Positions 1-11,204 of a stretch of DNA of 64,000 nucleotides are shown here, in pieces. Made by a program: the position numbers and the translations under genes. Each line of letters opens with the position of its first letter. Position 1 is the stretch's first letter. Under the pieces are notes generated by a model. That model saw nothing but the letters and a program-made list of their open reading frames with translations. It was not told the origin of the DNA and made no database searches. The stretch is from Zygnema cylindricum. Its lineage: Eukaryota; Streptophyta; Zygnematophyceae; Zygnematales; Zygnemataceae. The DNA lies in assembly GCA_037447655.1 (NCBI GenBank), contig JBBHKE010002882.1, positions 215,612-279,611 of the forward strand, read 5' to 3'.

Positions 1-254
1 GAACAGTAGTCTGTCGGGGATAACCGCCTCTCGAAGTTGGAAGTTTTCACGCAGTGTGCGTGACTGAAACCCGAACCAGTTGTAGGTACTCGCTCTTCAC
101 ATGTCTCACTTAGCGGCCATCACATTTCTTTGTTTTTGACCACGATGTCATTGAGATAAGACCCAAATTCCCGGATTGCGGCAGTCTTGTAACGATTAAA
201 CCTATGTGTAAGGGTACTACATCTTACCATGTGGCGCGTAGCAACATAGATTAA

Positions 255-425
255 TGTGTACAATCGTACGGAGAATATTCCATTTTTGCTGTCCCCAAAT
301 TAGCGTTAACGCCGAAATTAGAATAAACCTTTTTTTTTCAAAAATTCAAATTCTTAATTAGAGTCAATGACGGTATATTTACTTACACACTATTTAAACT
401 TTGACACTAATAACGATGCGCGGTG
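255..425 (+). repeat. Right-hand fragment of a TA-flanked TIR element
   Basis: This stretch matches 1430-1598 with moderate divergence and ends in the same terminal motif (GATGCGCGGTG followed by TA). No matching left end precedes it, so it is a truncated copy of the element at 1062-1598. Nothing codes for protein here. Bases 1-254 hold no feature I can support. Confidence 0.55.
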
Positions 426-747
426 TACCATTCTACATCATGGGAATGTGTATCCAAATTAGCAATGTTCTGACGGCGTTAGGCCCTTAAACCCAGAATA
501 GAGTTACTGTAGCACCAGTTTTTGTTTCTTTACACTACCGGCGATTCACTCTGTACACTTCTCGCTCATGGATGTTGACCAAGCCCAAAGTCAGTGCGTG
601 TGACGCACTTTTGAAGGTTGAAGCTCTCCGCCAATAGGGGCTGTCTGATGACAAGCAAAAGGATGCCACGCGGTTTTGCTACGCGGTTTGCATAGTTTCT
701 TCGCCGACGCGCCGACCTTAATGATGATTGGTCAAACTCGAGGGACT

Positions 748-1010
748 GCACCGTTGTGATTTGGTTCGGGTGAGGATCTCCACGGAGGGAAGCTTCCCAC
801 CGAGGGGACTCCCGTTTATTGAGATCCCGACACGTACGGAATTTGACGGCTGTCCGCCCATCGGAATCAGAGAAGCACTTTTTGCGAGCGTCACTTTCGA
901 TGCAAGCGCCTACGTCATAAGGTACCTCAAAGAACAAAAACCGTGCAAACTTGAACGGGGAAGTCGGTTGACCCTTGTTGACTGCCGAATTTAAAAGTTA
1001 AATCGACGTC
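748..1010. repeat. Dispersed direct repeat, copy 1
   Basis: A block of about 265 bp that recurs in the same orientation at 2013-2285 with scattered substitutions. Both copies are followed at once by a TAA or TTA and a GGGT(G/C)AA motif, the end of a TIR transposon. It is probably part of an older repeat that served twice as an insertion target. Short ORFs on both strands differ between the copies and look non-coding. Confidence 0.6.
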
Positions 1011-1061
1011 TAAGGGTGAACCTCCATCAGGTACACCGTGAATCGTTATTAGCCTTATGTA

Positions 1062-1598
1062 CACCGCGCATCGTTATTAGTGTCAAAGTCACTAATTTGG
1101 GTTCTTAAAATTTTAATTTTTTTCCTCAAATAGGATACATGATTTTAATTTTTCCTTGACGTTAATTGAGGAACCGTACAAAATAGCGTAAAGAACTAAA
1201 GTTCAATAAGATCTAAATAGCGTGGTGTATGGTCGATGTCAGACCGTACATAAATGTACCTTTTCAAGTGAAAATTGTACAAAATATGAATTAAATCGGA
1301 CGCGTTCGCATACGAACGTGCGCTAAAAAAGGGGATTGGTCTGACATGTAAATTAGTCTGACATGTACGGATATTTAAATTTCACTACGGTGTACGATAT
1401 TTTATATTTTGTACGGACACATATAATAATGTATATATTCGTACATAAAATTTTCCATTTTTGCTGTTCCAAATTAGCGTTAACACTGAAATTATAATAA
1501 ACCATTTTTATTTAATTTTCAAATTCCTAATTAGCGTCAATGACGGTATATTTACTTACACACTATTTAAACTTTGACACTAATAAAGATGCGCGGTG
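1062..1598. mobile_element. MITE-like TIR element, TA flanks
   Basis: The left end begins CACCGCGCATCGTTATTAG and the right end closes with its inverted repeat, with about one mismatch over 28 bp. A TA dinucleotide flanks both sides (1060-1061 and 1599-1600), as expected of a TA target duplication. The 537-bp interior is AT-rich with no coding potential. Related ends occur at 425, 23561-25233, 27899-28116, 53118-53317 and 54656-54842. A TA duplication suggests the Tc1/mariner group, but no transposase is present to prove it. Confidence 0.7.
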
Positions 1599-1600
1599 TA

Positions 1601-2012
1601 CTCTATATCGGCACCCCAAAGTTTGACATTGATACCTTAAATAGAATAAATTATGCTATTTGAGGACGTGTACCGTAATCTGCCACATCTCCTAACACTA
1701 AATTAGAACGAATGACGGTAATTTTTTCTTTACACTAATAATTTCTAGACGCTAATAATGATTCAAGGTGTAGTGTTGGGCATCGGGTAAATTCATATCG
1801 CGATAAAATCAATATTCGATATATCGAATATCGATCGAGCAGAATCCTCGATATCGTACCGAGACCAACATAAAATATCGCGATATATAGTATTTTTTAA
1901 ATTTTATATTTTATATTTTTAAATAATAAGTTATTTTAGCGAAAAAGACAAATTGTCTGATACGCCACGTACAACGTGATTTCCATTCCGTGACTTAAAG
2001 GTAGACGACGCA
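1601..2012. other. AT-rich relic DNA with ATCGATAT-type motifs
   Basis: No gene is visible. From about 1771 the sequence is dense in short self-complementary CGATAT and ATCGA motifs and opens with GTGTTGGGCATCG, the same terminus seen on the element at 11205-11940. It is most likely a fragment of that family. Confidence 0.4.
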
Positions 2013-2285
2013 AAATGCAACGTCGTGATTTGGTTCGTGTGAGAATCTCCAGGGAGGGAAGATTCCCACCGAGGAGATTTTCGTTTGTGAGATTCCGACA
2101 AGTACGGTATTTGACGGTTGCCCGCCATCGGGATCAGGGAAGCACTTTTTGCAAACGTCACTCTCGCTGCAAGCGCCTACGTCAAAAGGTACCTCAAAGA
2201 ACAAAAACAGTACAAGCTTGAACAGGGAAGTCGGTTGACCCTTGTTGAGTGCCGAATCTAAAAGTTTAAACGACAAAACCACGTC
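2013..2285. repeat. Dispersed direct repeat, copy 2
   Basis: Second copy of the block at 748-1010. It ends directly at the TTA target duplication (2286-2288) of the TIR element that follows, so the repeat predates that insertion. Confidence 0.6.
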
Positions 2286-3977
2286 TTAGGGTCAAGTTCC
2301 ATCAGTCGAATAGTGAGGTAGTTTACAGAATTCCGCGACTATTATTACCAAACCGTACCGCTTATTTTGTTTTTATAAGCAAAATAACATTACAGATAAT
2401 CTTGCCAATTCTCTTTGAAGGTCTTGGAAGCAATACTGACCGTCAGATGTTCATCCGCGAGGAGTTCGCTTCATTTTTCTCTGTAGCTGCCAACGTACGT
2501 GTAGGAGGTGGGTTGGCAGATACAAAAAAAAAATAATAGCGATAAGCTGGACTAATAAGTTACGTGTCACGATATAAAACCAACGAAAACTGACGAAATT
2601 TACACATGTTATGTACTTTTTAAAATGCAACTGAAAATAAGAAAAGTAATCACGAAATGGTCCTTCGTCGCGCAATTTCTTTCGGCACACTATTTCCAGC
2701 AAAGGATTTTCGTCATGTTCAAAAACAGGAACCCTAAAAAATGAGTTGGCGTAAAAGACTGTCGTTTGAAGAACGCACAAAAGTTGTGTCGTATTATGAC
2801 TTGGTACGCAGGTACTGTTGAGTTTGAAAGCTTTAGTCCTCAGTAGATGATGCTGTGAGGGGAGTTTTTAGGACTTAGAATATTTTTGGTATAAGTCTTT
2901 GTAATACTTACCTTTAACAGTGTGACAGTTACTCAGGTACAAAAGAGTGTAATTTACTTCCTTGGGACACGCGGCGCGGAACGAATGTATCCGTACGAGA
3001 TTGATCAAGTACGGAATCCGAAACAATGACACACGACAAATTGTACGATACAAGAATGAACGGCGGATACGAATCGATTCGACGGATGCGATTCGAAGTG
3101 AGTCCACATTGGGACAATGTTGCTGGACGCGTGTCGTCCATCGCGAATATATATGTAGCATCTTACGGCGATCCGTATATTTCGGAATAGTCCTGCACGG
3201 ACGCTAATACAATCGTTCGATTGCGCCTACATCGACGGCGGAGAAAATCTGACGGGACCACAGTTGACTAAGCAAGTCGCGTCGCTTTGCGAGACCGACT
3301 TGCTACCACGAGATTTCAGTTTTGCAGGTATAGTCATTTGGACGGATTCGCCAATTGCTGACTAAGCAAGTGGCACAGCGTATGTACGGTACCTATTTGT
3401 AAATATCTGAAGCAACATAAATTTGTATATAGTGAATTAGTTTTTAGTGTTACCATATTGAAATAGGATAGAAGTAATAGTTAGGGTTTGGACGTACTTC
3501 CGGTACAGTAAACGTACTGTTGACGTACACTGTCGTTATTCGAGTACAGTACTTAGTTAGCGTGTAGTTAGTTGATTAGTGTAGATTAGTAGACTGTTTT
3601 TCTGCATCTTTGACCTGTCAGTGTGATCACTCTGATTGATATCTTGATTTGAAACTTCGTGTGTATGTTTTATGATATAGAAACTATATGGTTGTGAAAT
3701 TTCATTCTGTTCTGCTGTTTCTGTAGAATTATGTGAGAGATTTAATTGGTTAGTTTGATAAGTTGTCAGCTGGTTTTGGGAAACTCTCGAGCTCATATCT
3801 TTTGGATTCATTTGTGGATCAGGCTGTATCTTTGGGAGGTTATAGTGTCAAGTACATAGTGCATACTGGTGCAGTTTGTGTTGCTTTTGTATATTGTGGA
3901 GTAATTTGTGTTGTCTGAAATACAACTGTTTTGGGGTAGTCTGTGGGTGTTTTCCGTGAGTAATCCATGGTTGAAAT

Positions 3978-4850
3978 TGTAGAAACTAATGGTTTTATTA
4001 GTATTTTCTAGGTCTGAAAAGAATTATAGAAGTCGAGGCAGTCTATCTCTAACTTCTCTCTCCAACTCTCAAACTTGTCGCAGTCACTGAGAAGTTGGAG
4101 AGGAAGCTAGAGCCATGGCTACCTTGGCTATCCTGAGGTTTACGAGAATTTTATATTAGGATTTATTTATTTATTTAAAGGTATGCGCCGGCGGCAGGAT
4201 TTGATCCCTGTACCTATCGGCCGGCAGATAGGAAGTAGCCGGTAGCCTTAGCCGTTAGGTCTAGAATCAGTGTTAAGTACTATATAGTTTGATAATTAAT
4301 TATATGCGTATACGCACGATAATTCATTTAACTATAAATAGATTACGGGATACATAGATCCAGTAATATGTAGAGTACGGATTACGGTACGGACTCGAAA
4401 TCAATACCGCGCATTTGTTTCGTAAGTGAAACAAATATCGCGCATGTATTTATTACGGCTACGATTAAATCCGAATTTAATCGGACGGCCGGGATTAGCG
4501 CCGAGATCGCGGAGGTTGATTTCGGCGGTTTGTGGCCATCGCCACATCGGATGACGCGTGGCGAAATTCCGTTGGATCGTGGAATCTCCGGAGATTATGG
4601 TACCGAATCCGGATATGACATGTGTCGACATTTAGGCCATGTCGTACAATGTCCGTACCTAAAGTACACCGGCAGCTGTACTTTTGCGTACGGAACTCAA
4701 TTCTGATTGGTTCCGTACATCAGTAGATAGAGTCTGTGAGAGAGATAGGACTTAGAAAAATTTAGAAGATAGGACCCTCTCTCCCAGAGAGCTTCTGTAT
4801 AAAAGGTCAACTTTGACCCTCCATAACTTACTGCTCAGGGGAGCAAATTA
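3978..4850 (+). repeat. Truncated 5' LTR
   Basis: First 870 bp or so of the LTR, nearly identical to 7515-8387. It retains a TATAAAA box (4798-4804) and a minus-strand tRNA-like segment near 4193-4263. The last 180 bp, the LTR 3' end, are deleted. Confidence 0.9.
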
Positions 4851-7501
4851 GCCACCTATAAGGGAGAAAAAATTCTAGATCTAGTACACACAGATATTTG
4901 GGGACCGGCTAAAGTGCCCTCACCGAGGGGGAAGAGATTTATGATGACTATAACTGATGATTGGTCTCGGTATTCCCGGGTATATTTTTTGAAAAACAAG
5001 TCCGAAGTTGAGGATTGTTTTAGACAATAAAAAACATGGAGCGAAAAACTCCATGAAACTCCAATCAAGAGAGTAAGGAGTGACAATGGTGGAGAGTATA
5101 CTTCTAACCAGTTTGAGGATTTTCTGAGGGAAGATGGGGTCCAACACCAAAAGACAGTCCCATAAAACCCGGAACAGAATGGGGTAGCTGAAAGGTTAAA
5201 TAGAACACTAAGTGATAATGCTAGAAGTATGTTGTCAGACAAGAAGATAGGAAAAAGGTTTTGGGCAGAAGCAATGAACTGTGCTAATTACCTCAAGAAT
5301 AGAGTTCTTACTTCAGCTATAAAAGATCAAACACCTTATGAGAGATGGACAAGCCGGAAACCAGACATATCTCACTTAAAGGTTTTCGGCAGTCAAGTGT
5401 TCAGTCTAGATACTGATCGGTCCAATTGGAAGCTAGATCCTAAAGGAAAACCGGGATACTTATTAGGATATGATGAAGATGTTAAAGGATATAGAGTTTA
5501 TGATCTAAAAAGGGAAGATATAATCTTAGTAAAGCATCTAGTAGTTATGGATGAAGGAAAGTCTGTGGATCCTTTCAAATATACGAAGTTTGTAAAAATC
5601 AGATTGAGTAAGAAAATTCTGATGACTTTGAGCTTCCTAACTATCCAGGTTTTAGAGAAGATGACATTCTTGCAGGAACAAATCAGACCGAAAAGGACTC
5701 GGCTGTGGAAACTCCAGTGACAACTCTACTCGAAGCGGAAGACGTGGTGGAAATTGATTCGGAATCAAAAGATAGGGGAGAAGCCGAGTTTGTTCGAAAG
5801 AATCCACGAGAACCATCTATTCCGGCCTCAGATTTTGAGGGGGGGAGGAGAAGTAGCAATAGACTGCAACAAAAACAGGTTAATAACAAGGTAACTAAAC
5901 TATCTCATCAAGATGAACCTCAAACTTATGGAGAGGCGATGACTTGTCCAGAAAGAAACCGGTGGAAGACAGCCATCAATGAGGAGATGGCTTCAATCAT
6001 GGCAGCCGATACTTGGGAGCTGGTGGACTGTCCACCTAACCGAAAACCAATCGGTTGTAAGTGGGTTTTCAAACTAAAACTGAACCCAGATAACACAATC
6101 GAGCGCTACAAGGCCAGATTAGTGGCAAAGGGATTTACACAAAAGGAAGGAATTGACTACGAGGAAACCTTTGCCCCGGTGGTCAGATTTCCCTCCGTCC
6201 GCATACTTCTCAGTTTAGCAGCGGCGGAAGACATGGAAGTGCATCAGATGGACATCAAGACAGCCTTTTTGCATGGAGAATTGGAAGAGGAGATCTTCAT
6301 GCGACAACCCGAAGGTTTTGTGGAGGAAGGAGAGGAGAGTAAGGTATGCCGGCTGATTAAATCTCTTTATGGTTTGAAACAGGCACCTCGACAATGGAAT
6401 AAGAAGCTTGATGAGTTTCTTACCGGTCTGGGATATATTCGGATCAGCTCAGATCACTCAATCTATGTCTTTGAAGATGAGGAAGGTTTGATATTTATTG
6501 TAATTTATGTTGATGATTTGCTTGTATTAAGTAAATCAATGTAAAAAATTAACAAACTGAAAACCGATCTTAAGGGGAGATTTGAAATGAAGGATATGGG
6601 AGAAGCAAGATATATTTTGGGAATTCAAGTAGAGAGAGACCGAAAAAGGAAAATTATAAGATTGACTCAAAAGGAAGCAATAGGGAACATGCTTGAAAAA
6701 ATTCAAATGGATAAAGCTAATAGTTGTACAACTCCAATGGAGTTGAAGAAGGGAAGTGAGGGGATTGAGGAAGAAGGAGTCATAGTCTTAGAGGAGGAAT
6801 TATCTCCTGATGAACAGAAGTTCATGCAGACTATTCCTTACAGGCAAGTAGTAGGAAGTCTTATCTATTTTATGAATTGTACCCGGCCGGATTTAGCTGC
6901 AGCTGTAGGAGTGCTGAGTAGAAGTCTAAATGCTCCCACTAAGAAGGATTGGGAGGCAGCTAAGAGAGTCCTTAGATATTTGGTAGGAACTAGAGATCTA
7001 TGGTTGCATTTGGGTGGGGAGAATACTGACATCACTACTTGGAGTGATGCCAGTTATGGTGATGCTCCGATGAGGAGATGTACTTCTGGATATGTATTAT
7101 ATGTGGGTGATGGGGCTTGCTGTTGGAGTAGCAAACAACAAAAGGTTATTGCTCAAACCACCATGGAGGCTGAGTATATGGCCTCTTGCTCTGCTGTAAA
7201 AGAATTGATGTGGGTCAAGTCTCTGCTTGGTGAGCTTGGTCACCTTAAGAGTGGTGTGCAGAAAATATTTTGTGATAATCAGGCAGCAATCGCTATTTCT
7301 GCCAATCCTAAACACCATTTTAAAGCCAAACACATGGACATCAGACTAAGCTTTGTTAGAGAGAAAGTAGAAAACAAAATAATCAGTTTAGAGTACAGAC
7401 CAGATAGTGAGATGGTAGCAGATATGATGACCAAACCTTTGCCTTCCCCTAAGCTAATTTTTTGCAGGGAGAAGTGTGGTCTGAAATTAAAGATTGACTA
7501 G
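4851..7501 (+). pseudogene. copia pol fragment: integrase, reverse transcriptase, RNase H
   Basis: The reading frame begins just downstream of the HHCC part of integrase. Acidic catalytic positions are visible in HTDIWG, RSDNGG and GVAERLN. Reverse transcriptase follows with YVDDLL near 6508, then an RNase H with TTWSDASYGD. Breaks are a TAA at 5028-5030, a TAA at 5163-5165, a 1-bp deletion near 5604 and a TAA at 6542-6544. The last open segment (6587-7501) covers the end of RT and RNase H. The product cannot be complete. The stop at 5163 is shared with the copy at 15406. Confidence 0.92.
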
Positions 7502-7514
7502 AAAATAAGGGGAG
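7502..7514 (+). other. Polypurine tract
   Basis: AAAATAAGGGGAG lies directly before the 3' LTR. This is the expected plus-strand primer site, and the same tract precedes the 3' LTRs at 20509 and 22037. Confidence 0.85.
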
Positions 7515-8568
7515 TGTAGAAACTAATGGTTTTATTAGTATTTTCTAGGTCTGAAAAGAAATATAGAAGTCGAGGCAGTCTATCTCTAACTTCTCTCTCC
7601 AACTCTCAAACTTGTCGCAGTCACTGAGAAGTTGGAGAGGAAGCTAGAACCATGGCTACCTTGGCTATCCTGAGGTTTACGGGAATTTTATATTAGGATT
7701 TATTTATTTATTTAAAAGGTATGCGCCGGCGGCAGGATTTGATCTCTCTGTACCTACCGGCCGGCAGATAGGAAGTAGCCGGTAGCCTTAGCCGTTAGGT
7801 CTAGAATTAATGTTAAGTACTATATAGTTTGATAATTAATTATATGCGTATACGTACGATAATTCATTTAACTATAAATAGATTACGGGATACATAGATC
7901 TAGTAATATGTAGAGTACGGATTACGGTACGGACTCGAAATCAATACCGCGCATTTGTTTCGTAAGTGAAACAAATATCGCGCATGTATTTATTACGGCT
8001 ACGATTAAATCCGAATTTAATCGGACGGCCGGGATTAGCGCCGAGATCGCGGAGGAAGATTTCGGCGGTTTGTGGCCATCGCCACATCGGATGACGCGTG
8101 GCGAAATTCCGTTGGATCGTGGAATCTCCGGAGATTATGGTACCGAATCCGGATATGACATGTGTCGACATTTAGGCCATGTCGTACAATGTCCGTACCT
8201 AAAGTACACCGGCAGCTGTACTTTTGCGTACGGTACTCAATTCTGATTGGTTCCGTACATCAGTAGATAGAGTCTGTGAGAGAGATAGGACTTAGAAAAA
8301 TTTAGAAGATAGGACCCTCTCTCCCAGAGAGCTTCTGTATAAAAGGTCAACTTTGACCCTCCATAACTTACTGCTCAGGGGAGCAAATTCAGAGATTCTT
8401 TTTGCTACCGACTCAGGGGAGTCTTGCCTTCACAGAGGTGCAAGTGGTCAGTGTTTTTGTCTGCCAGAATGGCAGTTATTTTTGCTGGAACACAAAGGGG
8501 TCAGGATTATCCTAGAGGCTTCTTGGAAGCTGTCTACTCTGAGGACTTATGGAGGTCTCAGAGTTTCA
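7515..8568 (+). repeat. 3' LTR of the copia element
   Basis: Complete 1054-bp LTR, TGTAGAAA to GTTTCA. It carries a TATAAAAG promoter box at 8338-8345 and the minus-strand tRNA-like segment near 7729-7803. The short ORFs inside are chance. Confidence 0.92.
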
Positions 8569-8799
8569 GAAATAGGCCAAGGACAACAGGTACATGGTAC
8601 GCAAGTGAAGATTTGAATTGAAATTTGTCAGTGTGAAGATTTTTAAAATATTTTAAATATCCGGTCAAAACTCACGTGGTACCACTCAATGTAGAACACG
8701 TGGATTACAAACTTTTCGTGATGGAACATCGACTCAATTACCCTGACATGTAGAGTTGGCTGTACGATTACAAAAACGACTGATGGAACTTGACCCTTA

Positions 8800-9676
8800 G
8801 GGTGAACCTCCATCAGGTACACCGTGAATCGCTATTAGCGTAATGAAATAAATAGCCTAATCAGCAAACGGTCCTCGATACACACTACCATCAGGCAAAA
8901 AGTGAGGTTCATAACTTCAAAAAGCGTATTTTCGTACAGGTCCAACTCATTTTTGTACCTGGCCGTACGGTTCTTTTTTTATATATATAAAACATGTTTA
9001 CTGGAGATTAGTTAAGATTTTCCAAGGTTTTTGGCGAAAACTTCGACCATCCGATTTTGATTTTTTGATGCAAACACCCCTTCTATTCAGTTTGTGGCGA
9101 GTCTCCTCAACTGTCCTCGAGAGGAGACTTGCCAAGTACTAGACGTGTCTATTGGTCCACTTGGAAACAAAAATGTATCATCCACGACGAACAAGCGATG
9201 ACGACCTCACAATTGGCAAAGGCCACGTGCCTTCGTAGAGGGCGGATTTGAATGAAACGAAAAAATCTTTGCCGCCGGATATCTCTCTGGCGTCTTTTTC
9301 CCTTCGTCGAAAGGACTTTGCGGACAAAATATAACGGCAAACGATAAAAGTACAAATTTTCATTTTGAAAAGGGTTTCCAAAAGGTCGGTACAACAAAAT
9401 GACAAGATCGTACAAATAGTACATTCGCGTAGCGCTGCTAGATATTTAAACTTGTATTCTTCTGAATATACACCGTTCAGATTTTGTGATTTTCGAATCT
9501 TTTAATATTCCCGGCTGGCTGAACAAGATCCGACGTGGTTCTAATCCCAATTCAGCACGTCTACAACTGGTGCCTCGATGGCACGACCTGATGGAGAAGT
9601 GATACAAAGTGATACAAATTTACTGCCAGTAAACGTGTCCGTATGATTAAAGGGAACGTTTGATAGAGGTTCACCC
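8800..9676. mobile_element. TIR element of the TTA/TAA-targeting family
   Basis: It starts GGGTGAACCTCCATCAG right after the TTA that ends the previous element and finishes with an imperfect inverted copy (GAGGTTCACCC). Flanks are TTA on the left and TAA on the right, so the duplication is one base off. Just inside the left end it also contains a CACCGTGAATCGCTATTAG motif of the TA-flanked family. No coding capacity is evident. Confidence 0.55.
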
Positions 9677-9679
9677 TAA

Positions 9680-10391
9680 GGGTTAAGTTCCATTAGACAA
9701 AAGTGAGGTTGCTTACAGAAATTCGAACCTCTCCGTACAATGTTGTACCTCTTATTCTGTTTTTATGTGGAAAACAAGATTATCGAGAATCTTGCCAATA
9801 TTCTCAAAAATTCTAAGAGTTAACATTAACCGTTGGATATTTTTTCGTGAAGCATTCGCTTCAAAAGTTTATGTAATTGGTGATGTACCTCGCGAGGTAC
9901 ATCACAAATTACATAAACTTTTGAGCCACGACACGTTAGATAATGAGCATACGTGTCAAGGTGGCAACCAACGAAAATCAAAAATATTCGCACACAATAT
10001 ACGCATTCAAAAACCCAACAGAAAATACAAACGAAATCTCGTAGCGCACTTTTGTCACGCTCTTTTTGCAAATGCCCATTCGTCACACTATTTCTGCTAA
10101 TGCTCATTCGTCACGCGTAGAAACAAGAACTCTAAAAAAATGAGGTGGTATCTGACAAAGCGTGAGTTGTGTTGAACAATGACATGGTACGCATGTACAT
10201 GGTATGCAAATAAAGATGTTTGGTCGGTGTGAAAATCATTGACGGTTTTCAGTATCGAATGAGTAATTACGTGGCACCACTTTTTTGTTAACACGTGGAT
10301 TATAAACTAGGCGCAATGGAACTTCGTTGAAGTTGTAGCATTTTATATTGTTGGTCCTACAATTACAAAATGTCATAATGGAACTTCACCC
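9680..10391. mobile_element. TIR element of the TTA/TAA-targeting family
   Basis: The ends are GGGTTAAGTTCCATTAGA and its inverted partner GGAACTTCACCC. TAA flanks both sides (9677-9679 and 10392-10394). The 712-bp interior resembles the element at 2289-8796 once that element's LTR insertions are removed. It also contains a near-perfect 64-bp palindrome. No transposase is visible. Confidence 0.7.
9861..9924. repeat. 64-bp palindrome with no spacer
   Basis: Two 32-bp arms meet at CG/CG with one mismatch. The related element at 2289 has no palindrome at the matching place, so it was probably gained within this copy. It would extrude as a perfect hairpin. Confidence 0.85.
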
Positions 10392-10394
10392 TAA

Positions 10395-11098
10395 GGGCAA
10401 ACTTCCATTAGAGGAAAAGTGGGGTTGTTTACTAGATGCTGTACAATTTTGTACAAATTTGTACCACTTTTTTTTTTGTCAAATGAAGCATGACGAAACA
10501 TATTAACTGGATGGCTCCAATATTATAGGCATAAGCATTGATCGTTGGATGTTTCACCTTTTCAAATTCGCGAAACAATCCCGCAAATCGTCTAGTGTAA
10601 AGAGACTTTCCTCTGCGAGTAGAGTTTCTTCATACTGGTCGCGTACCGTTGGTACACGTGAAAAGTAAAAAAAAAAAATACCTTGAACATGCGATGAGAA
10701 ACGAACACGACGTACACGCCATGTGCCTGCCGCCACGGCGTATGCAGGTAGAGCGAAATACCCTCGCACGCTCCTTCTAACTTCCGCTGACCTTCAAAGT
10801 TTGCGGCGCCTTTTTGTCTTTCCGTTTCAAAAGTTTGATTTTCATTTTCAAAATGAAAATATGGTCGCAAAATTTTCATACAAAACATTAACTACCTCCC
10901 CTCGTACAAATATTACGTACATATTTTTAGTTTGAAGAATATTTTTAGATTTTGAGAATCTGAAAAATAACGTACGTTGCGCCAATCGAAATTGAGAACC
11001 AATGTTTAGTGGCACGACATAATGGAATGCCGTGCCTGTAAACACTAAAAATAGACGCCCTTGCATGTTTACGGGGACCACCTAATGGAGAACAAGCT
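10395..11098. mobile_element. TIR element of the TTA/TAA-targeting family, decayed right end
   Basis: The left end GGGCAAACTTCCATTAGAG follows directly on the TAA at 10392-10394. The right end has decayed (CTAATGGAGAACAAGCT) and is followed by TAA at 11099-11101. It carries no gene. Confidence 0.5.
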
Positions 11099-11204
11099 TA
11101 ATAGAGTAGAGGACTAATTACGTTTGGTTGTGTTGTGTATCGAAGGCCTCTTGCTGATATTTGAAATGTACCTCATTTTGGTTACCCAAAAATCTACAGT
11201 ACAA

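Larger units (their letters stand above)
3978..8568 (+). mobile_element. Ty1/copia LTR retrotransposon, internally deleted
   Basis: The ends are TGTAGAAA and GTTTCA with a GAAAT target duplication (3973-3977 and 8569-8573). The 5' LTR breaks off at about 4850 and joins directly to integrase-coding sequence. The rest of that LTR, the primer-binding site, gag and protease are therefore missing. The deletion ends share a short AAATnAG motif, suggesting microhomology joining. The 3' LTR is complete. The two LTRs differ at only a handful of positions over the shared part, so the insertion is recent. It sits inside a solo LTR. Confidence 0.93.
2816..8588 (+). mobile_element. Solo LTR of the family also found at 43044-47584, split by a copia element
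   Basis: Bases 2816-3977 together with 8574-8588 form a diverged LTR of about 1.18 kb, running TGTTG to ACAACA. It matches the reverse complement of the LTRs at 43044-44115 and 46513-47584. The flanking GGTAC (2811-2815 and 8589-8593) is a perfect 5-bp target duplication. No internal region or second LTR remains, the usual result of LTR-LTR recombination. Its divergence from the complete copy shows that it is old. Confidence 0.8.
2289..8796. mobile_element. TTA-targeting TIR element, split by nested LTR insertions
   Basis: Terminal inverted repeats start GGGTCAAGTTCCATCAG at 2289 and end with the complement at 8796. A TTA flanks each side (2286-2288 and 8797-8799). The element's own DNA is 2289-2815 plus 8594-8796, about 730 bp, and carries no transposase, so it is non-autonomous. 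A 3-bp TTA/TAA duplication with G-rich ends is typical of PIF/Harbinger elements; that assignment is inferred. A solo LTR at 2816-8588 interrupts it. Confidence 0.75.

Noticed and set aside
4401-4631. Minus-strand ORF present in several LTRs (also 7941-8171 and 22487-22696)
   Set aside because: It is conserved only as part of the LTR sequence. It is broken in the diverged subfamily, and nothing suggests translation.
9149-9424. Minus-strand ORFs in the element at 8800-9676
   Set aside because: No transposase motif is present, and related copies do not preserve the frames.
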